A DNA stretch of 10,008 bases from Candidatus Bathyarchaeota archaeon (GTDB lineage Archaea > Thermoproteota > Bathyarchaeia > Bathyarchaeales > Bathyarchaeaceae). The stretch lies in the NCBI GenBank assembly GCA_029883255.1, contig JAOUJL010000042.1, positions 1-10,008 of the forward strand, read 5' to 3'. The position numbers and the translations under genes were made by a program. Below the pieces are notes generated by a model, which was given only the letters and a program-made list of their open reading frames with translations, made no database searches and had not been told where the DNA came from. Shown here piece after piece: positions 1-6,799 of this stretch. Within the stretch, counting starts at the first letter, position 1, and every line of letters begins with the position of its first letter.

Positions 1-2
1 AT

Positions 3-479
3 ATCGGTGACCACTCTATATTTGGATCGCTGAGTGCCAGTGAAGGCAAGAACTGGATCGGTAACAATGTTCTCATACACAGTCAATGTCACCTAACTAC
101 GGGAATCATTATTGAAGATTGGGTGTTCATTGCCCCTCTCTTCGTTGGCGCTAATGACCCAGACTTGCTACATGGGAGAAGACGTATGCAGAAATTTGTG
201 CCCAAAGCCCCTCACATCAAGTTTGGAAGTGCAATAGCTGTGAACGTTAGTGTTCTTCCTGGAGTAGTCATAGGCAGAGAGTGTTTAATAGGAGCATCCA
301 GCCTCGTAATTAAGGATGTGCCTGATTTCTCTGTTGCCTATGGTGTACCTGCTAGGGTTGCAAAGAGTGTCGAAGAAAAATGGAAATTGCCCGAAGAGTT
401 GTATCAAGAATTTAGAAGAAGAGTCACTGAAAAAGACTTGGAGAAGCTAACGAGTCGACTTCTCAGCAATTATGAATGA
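3..479 (+). CDS. Left-handed beta-helix N-acetyltransferase, WbpD/WlbB-like (5' end outside window)
   Basis: Acyl-CoA-dependent acetyltransferase with hexapeptide repeats, probably acting on an amino group of a nucleotide sugar in the cytoplasm. The frame is open from the window edge, so the GTG at 123 is not the start: the residues before it (IGDHSIFGS, NWIGNNVLIHS) are already beta-helix rungs. Later rungs are visible at IAVNVSVLPGVVIG and CLIGASSLVIKDVP. The tail has the usual ending of this fold, VPDFSVAYGVPARV, followed by a charged helix. About 158 residues are visible; WbpD-type enzymes are around 190-200, so little is missing. The family assignment is firm. The exact acceptor is inferred from the neighbouring aminotransferase and 2-epimerase, which fit the diacetamido-uronic acid route; a serine or sialic-acid acetyltransferase-like role cannot be excluded. 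Confidence 0.85.
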   Translation: MGDHSIFGSLSASEGKNWIGNNVLIHSQCHLTTGIIIEDWVFIAPLFVGANDPDLLHGRRRMQKFVPKAPHIKFGSAIAVNVSVLPGVVIGRECLIGASSLVIKDVPDFSVAYGVPARVAKSVEEKWKLPEELYQEFRRRVTEKDLEKLTSRLLSNYE

Positions 480-645
480 CAGGAATATTCCCGCTAGGAA
501 AACGTAGCCGATTAGGGGAGAATTTATGAAGCAAAAATCTCCAGGTTTAAGATCAAGCTGGTTACGGTTACAATGAAGATCATGTTTATATGGTTCAGCA
601 GGCTGTGTTGTTTTTCTGGTTTAGGTGGTTTCATGAGGGTTAGCG
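480..645 (+). other. Intergenic stretch with two tiny overlapping frames
   Basis: No conventional gene. A GGGGAG motif (515-520) sits 5 nt before an ATG at 526 that opens 16 codons (MKQKSPGLRSSWLRLQ, stop 574-576). A second ATG at 573 overlaps that stop as ATGA and opens 26 codons (MKIMFIWFSRL..., stop 651-653), which runs over the TTG start of the dehydrogenase homologue at 646. They could be a translationally coupled leader, decayed gene remains, or chance. Confidence 0.2.
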
Positions 646-1512
646 TTGGTTGACTCAATAGTTTTAGTCGTTGGTTTGGGTGAAATAGGGCATTCTTTGT
701 ATGAGTTACTTAAGGAAAATCGGAAGTTTGAGGTCTACGGTTGGGATGTTGACAAGGAAAAGATGCAAGATATTCAGCAGGATGATTTGCCAAAAGAGGT
801 TGGCATCTTACACATTTGTTTTCGTTGTAGCGGGCAGAAAGAGTTTGTCAACACAATAGCGGATTATGTAAGACGATTTAGGCCTGGATTGATAATTATT
901 AATAGCACTGTTCCACCTGGAACTACGGAGAAGGTATATGCGCTTTTGAGAGGTCACGTGGTTCATTCGCCTGTCCGCGGGATGCATAAGACTAGGGAAG
1001 GAATGAAAAGGTATCTGCTACTTTTGACGAAGTATATAGGTGGAGTAGATGAGAAATCAGCAGAGTTGGCTCGTAGGCATTTTGAAGAACTGGGATTGAA
1101 AACGAAGGTTTTGAGAGGCCCGGTGGAGACAGAGTTGGCTAAGTTGTTTGAGACAACTTATCGTGCATGGATGATTGCTTGTTTCCAAGAGATGCATAGA
1201 ATCTCGAGAAGGTTTGGAGCAGATTTTGATCAGGTGACGGATTTTTTGGAGGACGATCATAGAGTGCGGTTTGATAGGCCGATCCATTTTCCAGGGGTAA
1301 TTGGTGGACACTGTTTGATTCCGAATGTTGAATTGCTTTTGGAAAGCTATGATTCTGAGTTTGCCAGGTTGATTTTGAGGTCGAATGAGAAGAGGAAGGA
1401 GGAGATCAAGGACCCTGGAATAGTTGAGGAAGTAGGTAAGATAGAAGAGAGGGTCAAAGCTTTAGAGAGAGAACTTCTCAAGGTGAGATTTGAATCCATT
1501 CCTAGAACTTAG
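646..1512 (+). CDS. Compact UDP-glucose/GDP-mannose dehydrogenase-family protein lacking the C-terminal domain
   Basis: Related to NAD-dependent nucleotide-sugar 6-dehydrogenases (UGDH, WecC, WbpA). The Rossmann motif is GLGEIG (residues 10-15), followed by NSTVPPGTTE (86-95), HSPVRG (107-112), the central helix ELAKLFETTYRAW (163-175), and GVIGGHC with the nucleophilic Cys at 223. The protein stops at 288 residues, whereas full enzymes have about 420; the C-terminal UDP-binding domain is absent and replaced by a charged, coiled-coil-like tail (about 245-282). Two active-site positions differ from the canonical enzyme: the Asn of KLxxN is Thr170, and the Asp four residues after the Cys is Asn227. 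The usual CVPTP loop is CFRCSG here. The start is TTG at 646, because a stop lies at 634 in this frame and GAGGG (635-639) is 6 nt upstream. A four-electron oxidation to uronic acid is therefore doubtful. A decayed relative lies at 7486-7753. Confidence 0.8.
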   Translation: MVDSIVLVVGLGEIGHSLYELLKENRKFEVYGWDVDKEKMQDIQQDDLPKEVGILHICFRCSGQKEFVNTIADYVRRFRPGLIIINSTVPPGTTEKVYALLRGHVVHSPVRGMHKTREGMKRYLLLLTKYIGGVDEKSAELARRHFEELGLKTKVLRGPVETELAKLFETTYRAWMIACFQEMHRISRRFGADFDQVTDFLEDDHRVRFDRPIHFPGVIGGHCLIPNVELLLESYDSEFARLILRSNEKRKEEIKDPGIVEEVGKIEERVKALERELLKVRFESIPRT

Positions 1513-1647
1513 ACAAAACAGATCACTACCGATGCGCTCGCGACACGTCCCTCTTAGGAAAAATTAAATTGAATCTCAACGTACATAGCGTTAATTACGT
1601 CGTCACAGGTTCATCGTACAGTTAAAATCGTGGGAGATGGCGGTGGA

Positions 1648-2529
1648 ATGAGAGTAGTTGTGACGGGTGCAAATGGTTTCATAGGATTACACACGGTTAG
1701 AGAATTACTCAACGCTGGTTACGATGTGATAGCCGTCGACATCGTCACCTCTAACTTAAGAACACTTTTTCATGGGAACGAGCACTGTAAAATACACATT
1801 GCAAACATATTGGATGAAAATTTGGAAAGTCTTATCAAAGAAGGAGACAAAGTCTTACATTTGGCGGCAATCCCTAGATTCGACGAAGCAAGAGAAAACC
1901 CTCAAAAAGCGGTTAGAGTGAACGTTGAAGGAACCCTCAACGTACTCCAAATCTGCGTCCAGAAAAAGGCTGAACGATTAGTTCATGGTTCCACAGGTTC
2001 CGTTTATGGTCGAAGTGTTCCGATTCCCATCCGTGAAGATGCCGCTAGAGAACCGGATAGCGTTTATGGTTTGACTAAAAAGCAGGCGGAAGATTGGATC
2101 ATTTTTTACGGTAACAGGTTGCCTTACGTTATTTTGCGGTACGGGTATGTTTACGGGAAAGGCAAAGATTGGGGTGCCATTGGGGCGTTTTTGAAGTGCC
2201 TCAAAGAAGGAAAAAGACCCGTCATTTTCGGAGGCAAACAAACAAACGATTTCATTCACGTCAAAGATATTGTGCAAGCGAATCTACTGGCTCTAGAAAC
2301 TTCGTACATACGTAACACATTCAACATTGGTTCGTCTAGGGCAACCAGCATAAAAGATGTATGTGAACTGTGCATCAGAGCTATGAAAAGCGATTTGACG
2401 ATGGAAGTTAAACCGGCCCGAGCATTCGATTTCCCAGTATTCGTTTATGACATCTCCAAAGCACAAACGCTTCTGGGGTTTGAACCTAAATGGAATTTAT
2501 TTGACGGCATTGAAGATATCCTGAAGTGA
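1648..2529 (+). CDS. NAD-dependent epimerase/dehydratase (extended SDR)
   Basis: GalE/RmlB-like extended short-chain dehydrogenase that probably epimerises or dehydrates a nucleotide sugar. With the ATG at 1648 it has 293 residues. The glycine-rich NAD motif TGANGFIG is at residues 6-13, the acidic residue selecting NAD is in AVDIV near 31, HLAA is near 71, the catalytic Ser/Thr region is STGSVYG, and YGLTK supplies the catalytic Tyr140 and Lys144. The substrate half contains LRYGYVYG and a late NDFIHVKDIVQAN segment typical of the family. An upstream in-frame GTG at 1630 adds only MGDGGG, which looks like translated Shine-Dalgarno sequence (GGGAG at 1632-1636), so 1648 is preferred. The stop overlaps the next gene's GTG by 4 nt, so the two are very likely translationally coupled. 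Substrate cannot be told from sequence; UDP-Glc/Gal, UDP-GlcNAc and dTDP sugars are all possible. Confidence 0.88.
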   Translation: MRVVVTGANGFIGLHTVRELLNAGYDVIAVDIVTSNLRTLFHGNEHCKIHIANILDENLESLIKEGDKVLHLAAIPRFDEARENPQKAVRVNVEGTLNVLQICVQKKAERLVHGSTGSVYGRSVPIPIREDAAREPDSVYGLTKKQAEDWIIFYGNRLPYVILRYGYVYGKGKDWGAIGAFLKCLKEGKRPVIFGGKQTNDFIHVKDIVQANLLALETSYIRNTFNIGSSRATSIKDVCELCIRAMKSDLTMEVKPARAFDFPVFVYDISKAQTLLGFEPKWNLFDGIEDILK

Positions 2530-3647
2530 GAGTGAAAACCGTATTGAGGCGAACAATACAGATAGCAAAGCCGGTTCTCGGAAGGGAAGAGCTGGAAGCC
2601 GTAAGAAAAGTTTTTGAGTCAGGGATGCTAGTCCAAGGAGAAAAAGTTAAGCTCTTTGAGGAGAAGTTCGCAGAGTATATCGGCGTGCAACATGCTGTGG
2701 CTGTGGCAAACGGAACCGTGGCCTTGGATGTGGCTCTGAAGACTCTTGGGCTGGGTTCCGGAGATGAGGTGGTGACCTCCGCTTTCTCTTTCATAGCCTC
2801 CAGCAACTGCGTGTTATATCAAGGAGCAAAACCTGTCTTCGCCGACATAGACCGAAGAAGTTTCAATGTCGATCCTCTAGATGTTGCCGAAAAAATTACT
2901 GCGAAGACAAGGGCCATAATACCTGTGCACTTGTTCGGTCAGCCTGCAGATATGGATGGGTTTAACGAAATCGCAAAAGATAAAGGGATTGCCCTAGTGG
3001 AGGACGCTGCTCAATCTCATGGGGCGGAGTACAGGGGAAAAAAGACTGGAGGTCTGGGCGATGTTGGGTGCTTCAGCTTCTACGCCACAAAAAACATGAC
3101 AACATGCGAAGGAGGGATGATTACTACAAACGATAGCAAACTTGCCAGGAGGGTCCGTTTACTTAGAGACCATGGCCAGACTGAAAAATATCAGCACATC
3201 ATTCTCGGATACAACTATCGTATGACTGAGGTCTCGGCTGCTGTGGGGCTGGTGCAACTCAGGAAGCTTGATAGATTAAACAAGAGAAGAAATGAGAACG
3301 CAAGTCTCTTAACTAAAGGAATTGAGAAAATCGCTGGTCTAACGCCGCCCCACACGAACCATGATGTCAGACACGTTTTTTATCAATACGTAATAAGAGT
3401 GGAGGAAGATTATCCCATGGAAAGGAACAAACTTGCTGAACATCTAATGGAGGAAGGCATAGGTGTTGCTGTGCATTACCCTACCCCCGTCTACAAGCAG
3501 CCTCTATACAAGGAGCTAGGCTACGAAAAAACGATCTGCCCCATTGCTGAGGAGGCTTGTAAGCGTATTCTAAGCCTACCCGTTCACCCATCAGTCACTG
3601 GTAAAGACATTAAATACATGTTAAATGTTTTGAAAGACATTTCGTAG
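2526..3647 (+). CDS. DegT/DnrJ/EryC1/StrS-family PLP-dependent sugar aminotransferase (WbpE-like)
   Basis: Transfers an amino group, usually from glutamate, to a keto nucleotide sugar in the cytoplasm. At 373 residues it has the usual family length. Visible marks are GMLVQGEKVKLFEEKFA (33-49), the substrate and phosphate region ANGTVALDVAL (61-71), VEDAAQSHG (158-166) whose Asp160 would contact the PLP ring nitrogen, and FSFYATKN with Lys189 as the Schiff-base lysine, followed by CEGGM. The tail (AVHYPTP...LPVHPSVT) is standard for the family. GTG at 2526 overlaps the SDR stop at 2527-2529; a second GTG at 2532 is possible. Next to an N-acetyltransferase and a 2-epimerase, the best guess is amination of a 3-keto UDP-GlcNAc uronate, as WbpE does. 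A 4-aminotransferase acting on the product of the SDR immediately upstream is the main alternative. Confidence 0.9.
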   Translation: MRVKTVLRRTIQIAKPVLGREELEAVRKVFESGMLVQGEKVKLFEEKFAEYIGVQHAVAVANGTVALDVALKTLGLGSGDEVVTSAFSFIASSNCVLYQGAKPVFADIDRRSFNVDPLDVAEKITAKTRAIIPVHLFGQPADMDGFNEIAKDKGIALVEDAAQSHGAEYRGKKTGGLGDVGCFSFYATKNMTTCEGGMITTNDSKLARRVRLLRDHGQTEKYQHIILGYNYRMTEVSAAVGLVQLRKLDRLNKRRNENASLLTKGIEKIAGLTPPHTNHDVRHVFYQYVIRVEEDYPMERNKLAEHLMEEGIGVAVHYPTPVYKQPLYKELGYEKTICPIAEEACKRILSLPVHPSVTGKDIKYMLNVLKDIS

Positions 3648-4015
3648 TCGTGGCAATTCGAAGTTAAATGGCGATTCCATGGTCTTTAGGATTTAGTCAA
3701 TAGAGGGATGAAATCCTAGATTGGGCAGCAGATAAATGGTTGAACAAGCTGTACACAGTCTAGGGGCTTCGCGTGCGCGGGGAGAGTCTTGAGTCATAAG
3801 AGTCTATAATTGCTTTTTCAACCAGATTCTTGGTCAGATCGGGGCCTAGATTGTTTCCACATTTTATTCAGAATGGTGTGGATCAGGAAAGGCATTCTCC
3901 TAGTTTCGCTAAATTTTATCATGAACAAAAGAAAGAATTTTTAGTAGGGTAGACGTTGTAGATGTCAACCAAGATTTACGATAAAATGTGAATCGATGAA
4001 ACTGAGAGAATATCT
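3648..4015. other. Long gene-free stretch, possibly decayed sequence
   Basis: No gene or RNA recognised in 368 bases. Short open stretches occur on both strands, for example DEILDWAADKWLNKLYTV on plus (about 3708-3763) and MIKFSETRRMPFLIHTILNK on minus (starting near 3921), but none has a family signature. A GC-alternating patch (TTCGCGTGCGCGGGG, about 3768-3782) and three GAGTC copies (3784, 3791, 3800) are present. AT-rich patches around 3908-3950 could hold a promoter for the epimerase at 4016; none is a convincing TATA box. Confidence 0.3.
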
Positions 4016-5110
4016 ATGAGGAAAAAGGTGGCGTCAATTGTTGGGGTGAGGCCTAACTTTGTTAAATTGGCAGCTTTGAGTGACCTTTTAGACAAAAACT
4101 ATGAGCACATAGTACTACACACAGGACAGCACTATGACTTCGAGTTATCTGCGGCTTTTTTCAAGTGTCTAAAGCTTCCTGCTCCAAATTATAATCTTGA
4201 GGTAGGAACCGGGACGCATGGTTATCAAGTGGGTGAGATGATCAGACGAACAGAAAATGTCTTACTAAAGGAAAAACCGGAATTAGCAATAGTCTACGGA
4301 GATGCCAATTCGACTCTTGCTGGAGCTTTGGCTGCTGTCAAACTTCACGTCAAAGTTGCACATGTTGAAGCCGGATATCGAAGCTATGATAAAAGTATGC
4401 CAGAGGAAATAAACAGATTGTTAACAGATCACGCGTCAGATCTTTTGTTTGCACCAACAAAAACTACGGTGCGTAACCTTACGAGAGAAAATGTTCAGGG
4501 AAATGTGCATTTAACAGGGGATGTTATGGTTGATGTGCTACTTACCTATAGAGATGTTGCAGAGCGCGAATCAAAAATTCTTGATGTGCTTGGCGTTTGT
4601 GCCAAAAAGTATGTTCTTGTTACGTTTCATCGAGAGAATAATACGGAAAATAGAGAAAGAACTGTTCGAATAGTTCAAGCTCTTAAAAGTCTATTGGATG
4701 AGTTCACTTTAGTTTTTCCTATGCACCCAAGGACCAAAAGGGCTTTGGAGAATTTCGGACTATTTGATGAGTTGGCTGACTCGGATGATATGCTCATAAC
4801 TTCACCGTTAAATTACTTGGATTTCGTGAAGCTTGAGAAGAATGCGGAGAAAATCATAACGGATTCGGGCGGGGTTCAAAAGGAAGCGTATGTTTTTGGC
4901 GTCCCTTGTATAACCCTTCGAGATAGGACCGGGTTAATAGAAACAGTGGAGGAAGGCTGGAATCGATTGGTTGATGTGGACGTTCGAAAAGTCATTGAAA
5001 GTGTGAGAACTTTTGATCCGAGAAGTGATTCTCCTAGGGAGTCATTAGGAAAAGGGGACGCGGCGATAAAAATCAACAATCTGATTGCGTCTTATCTGAG
5101 AAGCTTCTAG
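4016..5110 (+). CDS. Non-hydrolysing UDP-N-acetylglucosamine 2-epimerase family (WecB/WbpI-like)
   Basis: Inverts C2 of a UDP-N-acetyl sugar: UDP-GlcNAc to UDP-ManNAc, or, for WbpI-type members, UDP-GlcNAc3NAcA to UDP-ManNAc3NAcA. At 364 residues it matches family length. Expected motifs are all present: GVRPNFVKLA (10-19, with Lys17), HTGQHYD (35-41), VYGDANST with Asp96, HVEAG with Glu118, MPEEINR (128-134), TFHREN (203-208), MHPRT (236-240) and ITDSGGVQKEA (281-291), followed by RDRTGLIETVEEGW. No catalytic residue looks lost. The ATG start has only a weak GAGAG at 4003-4007. Its 3' end overlaps the convergent glycosyltransferase gene by 38 nt. The family is certain; whether the substrate is UDP-GlcNAc or a diacetamido uronate is inferred only from the neighbours. 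Confidence 0.92.
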   Translation: MRKKVASIVGVRPNFVKLAALSDLLDKNYEHIVLHTGQHYDFELSAAFFKCLKLPAPNYNLEVGTGTHGYQVGEMIRRTENVLLKEKPELAIVYGDANSTLAGALAAVKLHVKVAHVEAGYRSYDKSMPEEINRLLTDHASDLLFAPTKTTVRNLTRENVQGNVHLTGDVMVDVLLTYRDVAERESKILDVLGVCAKKYVLVTFHRENNTENRERTVRIVQALKSLLDEFTLVFPMHPRTKRALENFGLFDELADSDDMLITSPLNYLDFVKLEKNAEKIITDSGGVQKEAYVFGVPCITLRDRTGLIETVEEGWNRLVDVDVRKVIESVRTFDPRSDSPRESLGKGDAAIKINNLIASYLRSF

Positions 5111-6356
5111 TAGCCTTTTCAAATATTTGCGCTAACCGCTGGGTCAGAAATCTTCGGTTGTACTTAGTGAGGTCGCTAGTCATTTTGGTGAGTTTGCCTT
5201 GTTTCCACTTTTCATAGAATTCGAATATTTTCTGTTTAATGAGCTGTACACTATCTGGAGCGACGACTGTTCCTGCTTTCAGCGATTTTATTATGTTAGC
5301 TGCTGCACCCTTTTCTGGAGCAATGGCGAGTATTGGTCTTTGACAGGCAAGGTACTCAAATAATTTTCCTGTCAATATTCCCTCTGCTTGTAGACCCTTC
5401 GCTGTGATTAGTAGGAGCAAGGCGTGTGAATTTAGCATAAGTTCTAAGCATTCTGTGTGAGAGATATACCAAATGAGTTTTACAGCATCTTCTAGTCTAA
5501 AATTTTTAACGAGGAGCGGGGTCTCCTTACCATACTTGCCGACAAAAATTATCTCCAGGTTTTCTCTCAGGTCAGGCTTTTCCTCGGTTAATTCTTTTAA
5601 TGCGAGTAGAAATGGTCTTGCTGTACGTACACCGTAAAGAGAACCGGCATGCGTTACTCTAAATTTACTGGTGGGCGGTTCGTGTATCTTTAAATTTTTA
5701 AAGTCGTCTGGGTCGAATCCATTTGTTATGACGTCAATTTTTGACTTTATAAAGGGATATTTTTTTATCAAGCTGTGTTTTATTGAGTCGCCTGCCCCAA
5801 TGATGTAGTCAGCGTGGGTTACGATTGTTTCTTCCATTTTTTTCTCGATTTTTTCATGGAGTTTTGTTGGATATTCTGTGAATGGGTTATCTGTCCATGG
5901 GTCTCTGAAATCTAATACTAGAGGTTTCCCTGTCTTTCTCTTTAGCAGATACCCGATTAAGAAAGTGGTGAAGGGTGGACCAGTTACACAGATTGTATCG
6001 ATTTCCTCTTTTTCGATTATTTTTGCGCCAGCTTGAAATGCGAAGGGTAACCATCCGATGTTTACGTCAGGCATGTAAAACCATTTGAGGTCTATGTTCA
6101 GTAGTCGCGGAGCGCGCATCGCTCTATGTTCAAAGGAGAGGACTCTGAAAACTTTTGCTTCTGGCGGTATTTCTCTGAGCAGCGTTGGGTCTGTAGTAAC
6201 ATACATTGGGTTTTTAACGGTTAAGACGTAAGGTTGGAAGCCGAATTCGGGGAGATATTTAGTGAACTTCAGAGTCCTAAAGACTCCGCCATCGCCAAAC
6301 GGAGGATAATGGTAAGCTATCATAAGCACTTTTTTCATTGACGGTTCACGTGCCAT
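5073..6356 (-). CDS. GT4-type (GT-B fold) glycosyltransferase
   Basis: Likely transfers a sugar from a nucleotide donor to a growing lipid-linked glycan at the cytoplasmic face of the membrane. The N-terminal domain opens with MKKVLMIAYHYPPFGDGGVF (7-26), the usual acceptor-domain start, and includes VTGPPFTTFL and FRDPW (150-154). The donor domain begins near ITNGFDPDDF (210-219) and THAGSLYG (235-242), and carries the nucleotide-sugar helix GKLFEYLACQRPILAI (330-345), with Glu334 in the place of the conserved second Glu of the EX7E-type motif. There is no transmembrane segment or signal peptide. Total 427 residues from ATG 6356; ATG 6338 (MKKVLM...) is at least as likely a start because it begins at the conserved strand and a TATA-like box lies about 37 nt before it. 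Donor and acceptor cannot be read from the sequence. Confidence 0.88.
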   Translation of the reverse strand: MAREPSMKKVLMIAYHYPPFGDGGVFRTLKFTKYLPEFGFQPYVLTVKNPMYVTTDPTLLREIPPEAKVFRVLSFEHRAMRAPRLLNIDLKWFYMPDVNIGWLPFAFQAGAKIIEKEEIDTICVTGPPFTTFLIGYLLKRKTGKPLVLDFRDPWTDNPFTEYPTKLHEKIEKKMEETIVTHADYIIGAGDSIKHSLIKKYPFIKSKIDVITNGFDPDDFKNLKIHEPPTSKFRVTHAGSLYGVRTARPFLLALKELTEEKPDLRENLEIIFVGKYGKETPLLVKNFRLEDAVKLIWYISHTECLELMLNSHALLLLITAKGLQAEGILTGKLFEYLACQRPILAIAPEKGAAANIIKSLKAGTVVAPDSVQLIKQKIFEFYEKWKQGKLTKMTSDLTKYNRRFLTQRLAQIFEKATRSFSDKTQSDC

Positions 6357-6370
6357 TTTAAATGTTGCGG

Positions 6371-6381
6371 AATATATGTAG
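6371..6381 (-). promoter_or_regulatory. Candidate TATA box for the GT4 glycosyltransferase
   Basis: On the minus strand this reads CTACATATATT. With the usual archaeal spacing of about 25 nt, transcription would begin near 6349, inside the first codons from ATG 6356 but before ATG 6338. If the box is real it favours the shorter protein. It is an isolated motif match and lies in decayed sequence. Confidence 0.3.
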
Positions 6382-6799
6382 TTTGCGAGACTGAAGAAAA
6401 TGCTGAAATAATGTACGCGCCCAGGATCTTGGCTTCGTCCATGTCAGCAACGATTCGAATCCTTCTTCCGTAAGAATGTGCACACTCAATATGAAGGAGT
6501 TGTGCAAACGGTTGGTTCCGTATGATACAAGAAGTTTTGGAGATTATCCGAAATTGTTGAGGAAATGATTCATAAATTCACAATAGAAACTACTTTGCAA
6601 GCGTGCGCATGCATGTTTTTGCTTAGAAAGTGCATAGTAATTGTTGATGGGTGTACGACAGCTTATGTTTAAGAGATACACCATAAAGGATACACTTTTG
6701 TGGGCTTTGCTGTTCCTATTAGGTCGCCTTGGGGTTGTGTTTAATATTTTCATAAGAGTCGCCAGAATTAGGACTGCTTCTTCCCAACTTCAAGGATAG
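6372..6799 (+). pseudogene. Decayed C-terminal part of a family 2 glycosyltransferase (probable)
   Basis: Pieces of one protein can be followed through frameshifts on the plus strand. Frame A (to about 6416) reads GIYVVCETEENAEIMY; the next frame (from 6416, open to the stop at 6566-6568) reads RAQDLGFVHVSNDSNPSS and later NMKELCKRLVPYDTRSFGDY. Joined with a 1-nt shift they give TEENAEIMYRAQDLGF, which resembles the GT2 acidic motif region (ED-x-E-x-x-x-RA-x-x-LGF). A third piece from ATG 6565 (MIHKFTIETTLQAC...) and a fourth from ATG 6647 (MFKRYTIKDTLLWALLFLLG..., stop 6797-6799) follow; the last contains a hydrophobic segment that suits the membrane tail of many GT2 enzymes. The N-terminal catalytic half is absent. 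The tail overlaps the 3' end of the convergent methyltransferase. Assignment is by eye; the frameshifts are certain, the family less so. Confidence 0.42.

Noticed and set aside
123..125. GTG as start of the acetyltransferase
   Set aside because: The same frame is open to the window edge and encodes further beta-helix rungs upstream, so the codon is an internal Val.
1057..2277. Antisense frames opposite the dehydrogenase homologue (1057-1311) and the SDR (1978-2277)
   Set aside because: Both are shadows of genes with clear motifs on the plus strand.
2486..2806. 106-codon minus-strand frame opposite the aminotransferase start
   Set aside because: Rich in Ser and Thr as expected for an antisense shadow, and fully covered by well recognised genes on the plus strand.
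3768..3805. GAGTC copies and GC-rich patch considered as a repeat array, tRNA or CRISPR leader
   Set aside because: Copies are 5 bases at irregular spacing, no cloverleaf can be drawn, and no regularly spaced repeats of 20 bases or more occur anywhere in the window.
4855..4890. QKE in place of the QEE of E. coli WecB in the SGG motif, considered as active-site loss
   Set aside because: From what I know of the family, QKEA is common in archaeal and Gram-positive 2-epimerases, and all other catalytic residues are intact.
4876..5079. 67-codon minus-strand frame opposite the 2-epimerase 3' end
   Set aside because: Covers the conserved SGGVQKEA region of the 2-epimerase on the other strand and has no signature of its own.
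6544..6753. 69-codon minus-strand frame in the gap between glycosyltransferase and methyltransferase
   Set aside because: No family signature and unusual composition; it is antisense to the better supported GT2 remnant on the plus strand.
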